Notes under the pieces: generated by a model
Databases searched by the model: none
What the model saw: the letters and a program-made list of their open reading frames with translations, nothing else
Told to the model about the DNA's origin: nothing
NCBI RefSeq assembly: GCF_035506375.1
Contig: NZ_DATJPM010000062.1
Coordinates: 1-28,252, forward strand
DNA: 28,252 nucleotides
Reading direction: 5' to 3'
Source of the DNA: Methanocella sp.
Lineage (GTDB): Archaea; Halobacteriota; Methanocellia; Methanocellales; Methanocellaceae
Made by a program: the position numbers and the translations under genes
Shown here: positions 1-6,988 of the stretch, in pieces
How positions within the stretch are numbered: the first letter of the stretch is position 1
Layout of the letters: each line of letters opens with the position of its first letter

Positions 1-19
1 GAGCAATCTGGTGATAGAA

Positions 20-358
20 ATGGACATAAAAGTACTTGAAGAAAAGAAGAACCCGCTCCTCCAGAGGCGCGAGGTAAAGTTCAGCGTATCTCACAACCTG
101 GGCACCCCGTCCAGGGACGAGATCAAGGCGAAGATCGCCGCTTACCTGAACTCGAAACCTGAATTAGTCATCATCGATAACATGAAGTCGGAGTTCGGCA
201 AGCGCGAGACGAAGGGCTATGCCAAGATCTACGAGACCGTCGAGCATTTGAAGAAGACCGAGACCGAGCACATCGTCCAGCGGAATGCCAAGAAGGAAGC
301 CCCCAAGAAAGAAGGCGAGGCGGCCACGGCAGCGCCGGCGGCGGAGCCGAAGAAGTAA
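20..358 (+). CDS. rps24e: 30S ribosomal protein S24e
   Basis: Small-subunit ribosomal protein of the archaeal/eukaryotic S24e family. The N-terminus (MDIKVLEEKKNPLLQRREV) and the segment around VIIDNMKSEFGKRETKGYAKIY are the family signature. I place the start at the ATG at 20 rather than the in-frame GTG at 11, because archaeal S24e begins at MDIK and a GGTGAT ribosome binding site lies 4 nt before this ATG. The last ~25 residues are a Lys/Ala/Pro/Glu-rich low-complexity tail, probably disordered, as in several archaeal S24e proteins. S27ae follows 13 nt downstream, the usual archaeal pair, so they are probably co-transcribed. Confidence 0.96.
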   Translation: MDIKVLEEKKNPLLQRREVKFSVSHNLGTPSRDEIKAKIAAYLNSKPELVIIDNMKSEFGKRETKGYAKIYETVEHLKKTETEHIVQRNAKKEAPKKEGEAATAAPAAEPKK

Positions 359-371
359 GTGAGGCTTTATC

Positions 372-566
372 ATGGCAGATAAGAAACCAGCAGCAAAGGG
401 GAACAAGGGCAAGAACCTGAAGTCCCGCATGTATGAAGTGAAGGAAGGCAAGGTCGTCCGCAAGGGCCAGTCGTGCCCCAGGTGCGGCGACGGCGTATTC
501 TTAGCCAGCCACGCGGACCGCTTATCTTGCGGCAAGTGCGGCTATACCGAGTACAAGAAGAAGTAA
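372..566 (+). CDS. rps27ae: 30S ribosomal protein S27ae
   Basis: Short zinc-ribbon ribosomal protein of 64 residues. The four zinc ligands are visible as a CPRC pair (residues 35-38) and a CGKC pair (53-56), with the family ending CGYTEYKKK. The N-terminus is Lys/Ala-rich. A GTGAGG ribosome binding site precedes the ATG. It follows S24e with a 13-nt gap, the standard archaeal arrangement. In many euryarchaea the next gene is kae1/bud32 (KEOPS); here it is not, and a hairpin closes the transcript instead. Confidence 0.96.
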   Translation: MADKKPAAKGNKGKNLKSRMYEVKEGKVVRKGQSCPRCGDGVFLASHADRLSCGKCGYTEYKKK

Positions 567-589
567 CATAAAACCTGTCAAGTTTTATG
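567..589 (+). terminator. Hairpin directly after the S27ae stop codon
   Basis: CATAAAAC (567-574) and GTTTTATG (582-589) form a perfect 8-bp stem with a 7-nt loop, starting at the base after the S27ae stop. It probably ends the S24e-S27ae transcript or protects its 3' end. It has no long T-run, so it is not a classical intrinsic terminator. The rest of the spacer up to 825 holds no convincing gene, only AT-rich blocks near 694-710 and 781-795 that could contain the promoter of the next gene. Confidence 0.45.
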
Positions 590-825
590 GCCATAACTAT
601 CACCGGCGAGGACGCTCCCCCAAGTCGGTTGATGATTATAGGTATGCCGTCTGCATAGGACGTATTACCCTGTGCAAGGCGGCGTACGATAACATTTTAA
701 TAAAATAAAATGGTGAGCCCGGGCTTTCTCTTATTATGGCTGTCCGCGACTTTTCGGGATACCCCTTAGTCTTCTATCGGTTGTTTTTTATTCTATGAGG
801 GTATACCAGTGATGGGGCATATTAC

Positions 826-1548
826 GTGGTTTTCAGCGCTGGCTTTAAATTTCCTGCCAAGATGTTAATCCTTGCTTTTTTCACGGCAGTGGTGAATGTT
901 GTTATTTACCATAGTCTTTTTTTCATTAACCTGGCGCCGGGGCCGATTCCCAACACGTTATACATTATCGTCTGGTACCTCGTCTTTTTTATCGTATACA
1001 TTGGCATCATCGGCACGATTATGAAGACTTTCATTCCAGGATCCAGTCATCACGTTCCGATGGAGCTTGACCACAAACAAGAGAGTCGGATGGAGCCGAA
1101 GCTCAAAGATCCTGCCGAGACCCTTGAGGAGGATGTTTTCAAAGCCATCCGCCAGGACAATCATGTGGCGACGACGTGGAAGTCCACGAGGATTAAGGAT
1201 ATAAACGCAGTAGCCCCGATATACAAATATCATTGGGAAAAGGTACGATTTGGCGGGAGACCCATCCCGGCTTTGCATCGGGTTGACGATGATGTGCCAA
1301 CCGCAGCCACCATGCAGACGAAGATGAAAAATGTAAACATGATGGCCCATTTATTCAAGTATCACTGGGGCCATGGCCCATACGATGCGAAAACAAACAT
1401 CGTCAGTGTATACCCCCGGGACCTTGTCCGTGTATCACCACGGGACAAAGAGGAAATTAATGATCCAAAAACCTCTAAGTTTATTTTAGTTTTACCCTCG
1501 AAGGCAATTTTAGCCTTGCCGCCAGCTTTAATAGAGCATCAGGACTAG
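826..1548 (+). CDS. Uncharacterised two-TM protein with duplicated YKYHW motif
   Basis: I do not recognise this 240-residue protein. Two hydrophobic helices (about 13-33 and 44-66) precede a charged, probably cytoplasmic region of ~170 residues. That region holds an internal duplication: residues 122-144 (core APIYKYHWEKVRFGG) and 165-187 (core AHLFKYHWGHGPYD) share a (Y/F)KYHW core and similar flanks, about 43 residues apart. The GTG start is the only start in this frame downstream of an in-frame stop at 796; an internal ATG at 862 would cut into the first helix. The gene is visibly more AT-rich than its neighbours and stands alone, so it may be a lineage-specific or transferred gene. The ORF is clearly coding-like in composition, but its function is unknown. 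Confidence 0.7.
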   Translation: MVFSAGFKFPAKMLILAFFTAVVNVVIYHSLFFINLAPGPIPNTLYIIVWYLVFFIVYIGIIGTIMKTFIPGSSHHVPMELDHKQESRMEPKLKDPAETLEEDVFKAIRQDNHVATTWKSTRIKDINAVAPIYKYHWEKVRFGGRPIPALHRVDDDVPTAATMQTKMKNVNMMAHLFKYHWGHGPYDAKTNIVSVYPRDLVRVSPRDKEEINDPKTSKFILVLPSKAILALPPALIEHQD

Positions 1549-1620
1549 CTGGCTATTCAGGCCGCCGAAATACATGCAAGTAAAAAAGTCCCCGTCAATT
1601 ATGAAAATATTGTTAAAAAG

Positions 1621-2364
1621 TTACGTCGTACTCTGCGGAACCTTCCCATTTGATGGTTCTATTGCTTTGGCCATCTCGTGATTGAAGTAATCGACGACTT
1701 CCTTGCCTTCGATGAAGACGAAGCCATGCCTTTTCGCATAGGCGATGGCGTCCTGCTTCTTGAGGGCCTTGCCGGTCTCGCCGTTGAGCATCTCGCACAT
1801 GACCATGGCGGGAGTTATGCCTGCCGCTCTTGCCAGCACTATCGACAACTCGGTCTGGCCTCTACGGTCTTTCAGCAGACCCGGTGCCGCCCTGAGCAGG
1901 GGCATGTGGCCGGGAGACCTGAACTCGGCGCCGAAGTTTACGTGTTCTCCATTCATGGCCTTCTTCGTTATCTCGCCCAGCTTCGTGATCGTTAAGGAAC
2001 GGTCATTGTCGGTGATGCCCGTGAAGGTCTTGCGGTGGTTGACCCACAGCGAGAACGACGACTTCGTGTCATAGGGGATGTCGCCGACCCTCTCGTATAT
2101 TGATTCGATCGCCTTGAAGCCGTTGCCGGAGTTGCCCGCGAAGCGGAGGACGTCGACGATGTAAGGGATGCCCAGCTTATCGCAAATGACGGGATCGATG
2201 GCCGTGCAGATGAGGCCGCCCGCGTCACGCCGGAGGCGGTATACCTCTTTGGGCGTGGTGGTCTCAGCCGGTATCACGATGTCGGTCTCGGTCTCGCGGT
2301 CGTCGAAGTCGTATAAGAGTATGGGCTGCCCGCCCTGTAATGCCTTGATCGCTTCCTGTATCAT
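1621..2364 (-). CDS. ribB: 3,4-dihydroxy-2-butanone 4-phosphate synthase
   Basis: Converts ribulose 5-phosphate to 3,4-dihydroxy-2-butanone 4-phosphate plus formate, supplying the four-carbon unit of riboflavin. The acidic metal/substrate motif DDRETETD is at residues 21-28, and the conserved RSPGHMPLLRAAPG and RRGQTE segments lie further on; the MCEML segment near the C-terminus is also typical. The 247-residue length fits the stand-alone archaeal enzyme without a GTP cyclohydrolase II fusion. Its ATG overlaps the stop of ribK in an ATGA junction, so the two are translationally coupled and share the ribK promoter. Confidence 0.95.
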   Translation of the reverse strand: MIQEAIKALQGGQPILLYDFDDRETETDIVIPAETTTPKEVYRLRRDAGGLICTAIDPVICDKLGIPYIVDVLRFAGNSGNGFKAIESIYERVGDIPYDTKSSFSLWVNHRKTFTGITDNDRSLTITKLGEITKKAMNGEHVNFGAEFRSPGHMPLLRAAPGLLKDRRGQTELSIVLARAAGITPAMVMCEMLNGETGKALKKQDAIAYAKRHGFVFIEGKEVVDYFNHEMAKAIEPSNGKVPQSTT

Positions 2365-2993
2365 TCAAGTATCACCTCTACCTCGTCCCCGTCTTTGAGG
2401 CCAAGCGTTTTCCTCAGGTTCACGGGCGCGATGATCTCCACTAAATTCAAGGGATAGCTCGAGCGGTCGGGCCTCATGACTGCACACCGGATGCCATCTA
2501 TCCGGACTACGTAGCATTTGCCGCCGCCGAATGTCCTCGTGGCGTCCTTAAAGCCCTCGATCTTGATCGCAGATGCCTCAGGGTGGGCGAACGGCTCTTT
2601 TAGCTGTAAATTCAGCGTTCCCGGGTACGGCTCAAAGCCCAGCTTTTCCTTAAACTGTTCCCGGTAGCCGTCCAGCGAAATGTAGTACTGGCCCTCGCCC
2701 AGGCCCGTCGTGACGCGGCCCTTGATGCGCTGAACGTGCCCGTCCTCGAAGATCTTACGGTAGTCTAAAAACTCCGCATTTAGCCTCGAAACGCCCTTGT
2801 CCGTGAGCCTGACCTCCTGGCCCTCGGTCGTGACAAGCCTGCTGATGTACCCCTGCTTCTCCAAATGCACCAAACGGCGGGCGGCCGTCTGGGCACTCAT
2901 GCCTATGGTCGAGCCGAGCTTGGCCGAGGACAGACGGACATTTCCCTTTGCGGCGCCCATGAGGGCGAGCTTTTTCAGGATCTCGACTTCCAT
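2361..2993 (-). CDS. ribK: CTP-dependent riboflavin kinase with N-terminal winged-helix domain (RbkR type)
   Basis: The C-terminal half (about residues 85-210) is the archaeal DUF120 kinase that makes FMN from riboflavin using CTP; GLGEGQYYISLDGY and EPYPGTLNLQL are characteristic. The first ~75 residues form a winged helix-turn-helix with GMSAQTAARRLVHLEKQGYI as recognition region. This architecture is that of the archaeal regulator/kinase RbkR. I start at the ATG at 2993, giving 210 residues. A longer frame begins at 3023, but the 2993 ATG has a GAGGG site 5 nt upstream, and the TATA box near 3037-3045 would place the transcript start near 3015, downstream of the longer start. ribB follows with an ATGA overlap. 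Confidence 0.93.
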   Translation of the reverse strand: MEVEILKKLALMGAAKGNVRLSSAKLGSTIGMSAQTAARRLVHLEKQGYISRLVTTEGQEVRLTDKGVSRLNAEFLDYRKIFEDGHVQRIKGRVTTGLGEGQYYISLDGYREQFKEKLGFEPYPGTLNLQLKEPFAHPEASAIKIEGFKDATRTFGGGKCYVVRIDGIRCAVMRPDRSSYPLNLVEIIAPVNLRKTLGLKDGDEVEVILE

Positions 2994-3011
2994 GTGGTCC
3001 CTCAAATTTAA

Positions 3012-3047
3012 GATGCATATCATGTATGATAAAGCGATATATAATGT
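3012..3047 (-). promoter_or_regulatory. ribK-ribB promoter with candidate RbkR operator
   Basis: Read on the minus strand, a TATA element (ATTATATAT, 3037-3045) is followed by a perfect 14-bp palindrome TATCATGTATGATA at 3018-3031. The expected transcription start, 24-27 nt below the TATA box, falls at about 3013-3017, so the palindrome sits between TATA box and start. That is a classic place for an archaeal repressor to block polymerase. Because the first gene encodes a kinase with its own winged helix, autoregulation is the simplest reading. The operator role is inference. Confidence 0.6.
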
Positions 3048-3080
3048 TTCTCATAATCAGGCAAAGCTCATTTGCTTACA

Positions 3081-3656
3081 TATTTTTAAGCTTACAAAGT
3101 TAACAAAGGCACTATTTTTCACTACAATGGCCAGTAGTTCCGTGTTTGCTTGTTAACCGTTTCATTTCATGACCTATGTACAGCCCTCCGGTGGGTATCA
3201 CGAAGCCACGAAATTTTTTTATATCCCACGTAAGGGCCCGAATTCACCAAGCTTCATGCCGGGCGTTTAAAACACGAAACAAGCGGCCCGAAGGCGCTAA
3301 ATCTCAAAAGCATTTGAAACACGAGGGACGGCATGGACTCCATCGTTATGCTTTCTTCCATGTTTCAATGACTTTCGAGGGGTTCGTGCCATTTGAGACG
3401 CTTGTTTCGTGTTTTAAACGCCAAAGCATCTACTTTGAGCCTTCGGGCCCTTACGTGGGATATGAAAACATTCGTGTTTTCGTGTTACCAACCGGCGGCG
3501 CCCGCTCCCCAAGAAGACTGAACAAGTAAAGACTAGCGATACAAACCGGCAGTCTACACTAAAATCGGGTAGAACAGCGGTTAAAGAACAACACGGAACT
3601 ACTGCCATTGTGGTGAAAATAGTGCCTCAGTAAACTTTGTGAACTTAAAAATCGAC
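3081..3656. repeat. ~575-bp imperfect inverted repeat, gene-free, possible MITE-like element
   Basis: The whole spacer between ribK and comB folds back on itself. Outer arms 3081-3160 and 3578-3653 match closely, sharing the blocks GGCACTATTTT and AGTAGTTCCGTGT. Middle arms 3187-3242 and 3442-3496 include a perfect 22-bp match (3221-3242 with 3442-3463). Inner arms include a perfect 23-bp match (3263-3285 with 3399-3421). Near the centre, 3333-3343 (ATGGACTCCAT) is itself palindromic. The arms differ by one length change: 3161-3186 on the left against about 77 nt (3497-3577) on the right. Motifs of the CACGAA type recur in both arms. Open frames inside it have no family signature. It could be a non-autonomous mobile element or a long structured RNA; no clear target-site duplication was seen. 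Confidence 0.8.
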
Positions 3657-3669
3657 AGATAAGAAGGCA

Positions 3670-4350
3670 TTAAATAACTGTTATACGGCCGTCGCGGTAG
3701 ACGGGCACGATTGGAAAACGGTTGATGTCCCGGCATATCATGTCCACGTCGTACTCGTAGCCGAGCCCAATAACTCTCTGCCCTGCCTGCGAGCCGCGGA
3801 TCCTTTCAAGCAGAGCCTGGCACTCCGCATCATTTTGAATAAAACGCTCAGCCTGGTACATGAAATAGCCCCGGCCCAGCAGGACGGCCACGACCTCGAT
3901 GAGGCTCGCCGCGTTCAGATCCTCTTCCGAGCTAAGGGGATTCGTGGCTAAAAGATAAACCCGCTCCTCGGGCATGATGCGCTCGGCCACGGCGCCGGCG
4001 TTGAGCGTGCTGCCGATGATGCCGCCCTCGGTCATGATCCTCGTGCCATTGGTGGTGGTCATGACCACTGTTTTATCCTTGATGTCGGCGCTGAGGATTT
4101 CCGTCGGCGAGTTGTTGTAGTCGAAGCCGCCGATCTTGACACCGTGGCGCTCTCCGATAGTCACGGCGCCCAGCTCCTTGCCCAGTGCAAGGGCTTTGTC
4201 GGCATCTTCCACCGGTATGACCTCCCGGGCGCCGGACGATAGGGCCGCCACTATGGTGGAGGATGCCCGGAGGACGTCGACGATGACGGGGACGCCTTCC
4301 GGCTCGGACTCGTATTGCTGCTTGCCTTCGGGGCCGATGAGATAACGCAT
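3670..4350 (-). CDS. comB: 2-phosphosulfolactate phosphatase
   Basis: Hydrolyses 2-phosphosulfolactate to sulfolactate, the second step of the phosphoenolpyruvate route to coenzyme M. The ComB signature is clear: VIVDVLRASSTIVAAL (about residues 22-37), the IGERHG segment, GFDYNNSPTEI, and VVMTTTNGTR. The 226-residue length is normal for the family. No other coenzyme M gene lies next to it. The ATG has no good ribosome binding site but follows a TATA box at the distance expected for a leaderless mRNA. Confidence 0.94.
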   Translation of the reverse strand: MRYLIGPEGKQQYESEPEGVPVIVDVLRASSTIVAALSSGAREVIPVEDADKALALGKELGAVTIGERHGVKIGGFDYNNSPTEILSADIKDKTVVMTTTNGTRIMTEGGIIGSTLNAGAVAERIMPEERVYLLATNPLSSEEDLNAASLIEVVAVLLGRGYFMYQAERFIQNDAECQALLERIRGSQAGQRVIGLGYEYDVDMICRDINRFPIVPVYRDGRITVI

Positions 4351-4374
4351 GCGGGCGATTGAATGCTTTTTAGG

Positions 4375-4381
4375 ATATAAA
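4375..4381 (-). promoter_or_regulatory. TATA box of comB, leaderless promoter
   Basis: Minus-strand TTTATAT is centred about 28 nt before the comB ATG at 4350. Archaeal transcription starts about 25 nt after the TATA box, so the mRNA should begin within a few bases of the ATG. This agrees with the lack of a ribosome binding site there. Confidence 0.5.
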
Positions 4382-4392
4382 GCTTTATCGAG

Positions 4393-4884
4393 CTAATCGA
4401 ATGTAATTACGCGGCATAGGCGATAAGACACGCCGCGGCCCTCGGCACTAATATCGTAGGCGCAGCCTGATACCTTCGCCGTATTGCCGCTCCGCTCGAC
4501 CAGGACCCCGCCGATGCTTTCCATATTGTTGTCAGGATGGGCGGCCGCGTATTCGGCGGCCAGGCTATCGTTAAAAGTGAAACGATAAAATATGCCATGT
4601 TTTAAAAGCTCCTCCGACACGTTACCCGAGGAAGAGTTCGCCGCATCCTTAAAGCCCGAGACGGCATGGAACCGCCCGTCCCACGTAGCGGAAGTGTAAA
4701 ATATGGCTGTCCGCCGGAGCGCGCATTCCTGGGCCCAGCGTATATTTGCCATGCCATCGCCGGATAAATGCCTCCCGTCCGCATAAGCGCTATCGTTCAC
4801 GGCCGCCACGCATGCCACGACGCCCAGGAGACAAATGCACGCGAGCAGCGCCGACAGCAGGATCATCTGGCCCAGGTCATCCAT
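4393..4884 (-). CDS. Pilin-like protein, last gene of the pilus operon
   Basis: Protein of 163 residues starting MDDLGQMILLSALLACICLL: a short acidic head ending in Gly-Gln, then one hydrophobic helix (about 7-30), then a soluble domain. This resembles small archaeal pilus-operon proteins that start D(R/L)GQ plus helix, as seen beside haloarchaeal secretion ATPases. Two cysteines in the soluble part (near residues 54 and 141) could form a disulfide outside the cell. Its ATG directly abuts the stop of the preceding gene and has a GGAGGG ribosome binding site, so it belongs to the operon. Minor pilin is the best guess; the cleavage site is not certain. Confidence 0.7.
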   Translation of the reverse strand: MDDLGQMILLSALLACICLLGVVACVAAVNDSAYADGRHLSGDGMANIRWAQECALRRTAIFYTSATWDGRFHAVSGFKDAANSSSGNVSEELLKHGIFYRFTFNDSLAAEYAAAHPDNNMESIGGVLVERSGNTAKVSGCAYDISAEGRGVSYRLCRVITFD

Positions 4885-5307
4885 TTAAGCCCTCCACAGG
4901 GTCAGCTTACAGTCGAGCATAATCCCGGCGTCACCGCAGGCGATAAAGGGCATGACGTACATATCCGCTCCTGTAGCCGGACTCTGGCCTATTGTGCCAT
5001 AGGGCGTCTCCATAAAATAATAAGTACCCGGAGGCAGCGTGTGAAGAATATCGGCGGATAGCTCGTCCGAGCTATCGTTCCACTGCGCTGCCGAAGATAA
5101 GGTAAAGCCGAGAGAAGGGTGTTCGATGGAACCGGCCCTGAACTCCATGACGTTCAGCATGTCGGATGATAGCAGGCCCAGGCTGTCATCCCGGCCGGCG
5201 TGTGTGAGCGGCGCTGCAGAGTTCACGTAATACAGCGCCCCGATGACGATCACCGTTGCCAGGGCCGCCTCTATGAGGTGGACGGCGCCCCCGTCATTGA
5301 GCTCCAA
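4885..5307 (-). CDS. Pilin-like protein with TTG start
   Basis: About 140 residues. I start at the TTG at 5307, giving (M)ELNDGGAVHLIEAALATV. A GGAGG site lies 7 nt upstream and the residues after the start make a standard pilin-like N-terminus: short polar head, Gly-Gly, then a helix of ~20 hydrophobic residues. The open frame extends upstream to 5400, but that part lies inside the previous gene and encodes a charged, unrelated sequence. With the TTG start the overlap with the upstream gene is 14 nt. The soluble part has no family I recognise. Its position among similar genes suggests a pilus subunit. Confidence 0.68.
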   Translation of the reverse strand: MELNDGGAVHLIEAALATVIVIGALYYVNSAAPLTHAGRDDSLGLLSSDMLNVMEFRAGSIEHPSLGFTLSSAAQWNDSSDELSADILHTLPPGTYYFMETPYGTIGQSPATGADMYVMPFIACGDAGIMLDCKLTLWRA

Positions 5308-5821
5308 CGTCCTTCCTCCAGAGGTAAACATACAGGACGGCATCCCTGTATATGCCGTCCTCATCCTTGATGGACGCGATGCGGACCGATTTACACACAT
5401 CTTTGGTGTCCGGGGGAAGCGGGTAGCCTGCTGTCCTGGAGATCGACCCGTCGCTGGTATTTATTTCCAGCCTTAAGCCATACTGCTCTTTTTCATCGTC
5501 CAGCCCCGCCGCTTTCTTCAGCGCCGACGCGTTAAACATGTACAGGCCGTCGACCTTGTAGGTGGAGAGAATGTTCGGGTCGCCCGTAGATAGCCCGATG
5601 ATCGTCGGGCTGCGGGCGGCCGAAGGGCTGAAGTACCAGTCAGAGGGGTCTCCGGCGTCTTTCAGCAGTACGTCGCCGATGCCTTCCGCGAGCGGCTCGA
5701 GCTCTCCAGCGTAGCTTACTGTAAGCCCCGCGGATATGGCGTTGGTTGCCGTGAAGAAGGTGCAGACCAGCAGTATCGCCAGCACCGTATAGGCGGCCGC
5801 AAAGTCGATGGAGAACGCCAT
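5294..5821 (-). CDS. Pilin-like protein with GDPSDW / GLSTGDPNILS motif
   Basis: Protein of 175 residues: MAFSIDFAAAYTVLAILLVCTFF gives an N-terminal helix with almost no head. The soluble domain holds GDPSDWYFSP and GLSTGDPNILSTYKVDGL (about residues 57-95). The pattern of Gly-x-Pro-x-x-Trp followed by Gly-Leu and Leu-Ser-x-x-Lys-(I/V) is common in archaeal pilin-like proteins of these operons. The 8-nt gap to the preceding gene supports co-transcription. Probable structural or minor pilin facing the outside. I cannot see a conventional class III cleavage site, so it may stay membrane-anchored. Confidence 0.7.
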   Translation of the reverse strand: MAFSIDFAAAYTVLAILLVCTFFTATNAISAGLTVSYAGELEPLAEGIGDVLLKDAGDPSDWYFSPSAARSPTIIGLSTGDPNILSTYKVDGLYMFNASALKKAAGLDDEKEQYGLRLEINTSDGSISRTAGYPLPPDTKDVCKSVRIASIKDEDGIYRDAVLYVYLWRKDVGAQ

Positions 5822-5829
5822 ATCGACAC

Positions 5830-6252
5830 CTAGTCCATCGTTAGAGTTTTTGATGAGCTTTCATACACGATGCGATGCGCGCCTTGCACGCTTGCCATGA
5901 ACCCGTCGATCACAACACCTTCAGGAATTATCATCGGCGCCTCATACGTCTCATGGCCTACGAGCACGTGGACAGACCGGTCGTCTTCCGAGGCGTATAT
6001 GAGGTAGCTCTGCCCGCATATGCGTCCCGGAAGATCGACCTCCTCAGCAACGGAATCCCCGCTTTCTACTGCCGAGGATATGCGCTCTCCCACGCGTGCC
6101 GCCACATCGTAAGCGGACTTTGCTCTGGCATCGGCGGAGGCCGTATTGCTGAAGCTTCCGAGCCCGGCGAATATCGCCGTAAAGATCAGCAGCGATATGC
6201 CCAGGAGCGCCACATACTCGGATACGATCGCTATGCCCGTATCGTCATTCAT
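5830..6252 (-). CDS. Small pilin-like protein
   Basis: About 140 residues beginning MNDDTGIAIVSEYVALLGIS, followed by a hydrophobic helix to about residue 30 and a compact soluble domain ending in SSKTLTMD. The head MNDDTG with Gly before a hydrophobic run containing Glu resembles class III prepilin signals. I choose the ATG at 6252, which has GGAGGT 8 nt upstream; an in-frame GTG two codons earlier is too close to that site. It overlaps the preceding gene by 8 nt, so translation is probably coupled. This short protein could be the major subunit, but nothing in the sequence proves it. Confidence 0.7.
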   Translation of the reverse strand: MNDDTGIAIVSEYVALLGISLLIFTAIFAGLGSFSNTASADARAKSAYDVAARVGERISSAVESGDSVAEEVDLPGRICGQSYLIYASEDDRSVHVLVGHETYEAPMIIPEGVVIDGFMASVQGAHRIVYESSSKTLTMD

Positions 6253-6988
6253 GAACACAGACCTCCGCGCGCGAGCAAAAAATATCCGACACCCCGGCGC
6301 TGACGGCTTTTAATGCGCCGCTCTCGTGGGTAACGGAGAACCCGCACTCCTCGAAGGCCGCTTGCCACGCGGACGGGTCCCCGCTCCTGACATAGATCAC
6401 GGCGCTGCCGCTATCCGGTATGTGCCAGGCGAGAGGCGCGGAGGAGTTGCATTTGACGTATACCGTGACGGGGCCCGAGTGCCTGATAAATGACGCCCCC
6501 GATATGGACGTGAGCGACATGTACAGCGCTTTCTTGCCCGAAGGGAGCACGGCCGTGTGGATAGCGAGTCTTCTTTCCGAATTCGCCAGCCCGGTGTCGT
6601 TAGATATGACCGCCCCTCCCTCGAATGTCACGGACCTGAACGGCGAGGTTATGGCCGCGCTGCCAAGGGGAATGAACGCCAGCGGCATTGTGTCCGAATA
6701 TATGCTCACGGATCGAAAATCGTCGTGCCTGTCCCTTATGACGAGGTCGCATCCCGAAGGCACGCTCATCTCGAATGCCGTGTCAAAGGTGTTGTTCGAC
6801 TGTACAGTGCCTGCGACGACATTATCTAATAAGCGGAGCGACGAGATCGAGCCCTTATACTCGAGGCTCTTTTCGCTCTGGGAAAGCGTCCCCATGCTCC
6901 CGGCGAGCAATGCCACCGAGGCGATGGAAACGACGGCGACGATCACGGTATAGCCCATAAGCTCCGACACGCCGCGATCGTCGATCAT
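6245..6988 (-). CDS. Pilin-like protein with class III signal (DRG-VSELMG)
   Basis: Protein of 247 residues starting MIDDRGVSELMGYTVIVAVV. The DRG/VSxxxG stretch followed by a hydrophobic helix (about 12-33) matches archaeal prepilins such as the RG/VSPVIG type, with cleavage expected after Arg-Gly. The remaining ~210 residues look like an extracellular beta-rich domain. Cysteines sit near residues 80, 179, 218 and 237. It overlaps the platform protein gene in an ATGA junction and is the first of five small subunit-like genes in the operon. It is the longest of them, so it could be a minor or tip pilin; that is inference. Confidence 0.75.
   Translation of the reverse strand: MIDDRGVSELMGYTVIVAVVSIASVALLAGSMGTLSQSEKSLEYKGSISSLRLLDNVVAGTVQSNNTFDTAFEMSVPSGCDLVIRDRHDDFRSVSIYSDTMPLAFIPLGSAAITSPFRSVTFEGGAVISNDTGLANSERRLAIHTAVLPSGKKALYMSLTSISGASFIRHSGPVTVYVKCNSSAPLAWHIPDSGSAVIYVRSGDPSAWQAAFEECGFSVTHESGALKAVSAGVSDIFCSRAEVCVHE

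Noticed and set aside
1..14. Tail of an upstream gene at the window edge
   Set aside because: A frame ending with TGA at 12-14 could be a stop that overlaps the S24e ribosome binding site, but four codons are too few to call a gene.
588..657. A 23-codon frame (ATG at 588) after the S27ae hairpin
   Set aside because: No ribosome binding site, overlaps the hairpin stem, and the peptide matches nothing I recognise. I could not connect it to a kae1 remnant.
3176..3608. Open frames at 3176-3529 (plus) and 3414-3608 (minus)
   Set aside because: Both lie wholly inside the inverted repeat, have no ribosome binding site or family pattern, and their sequence is explained by the repeat arms.
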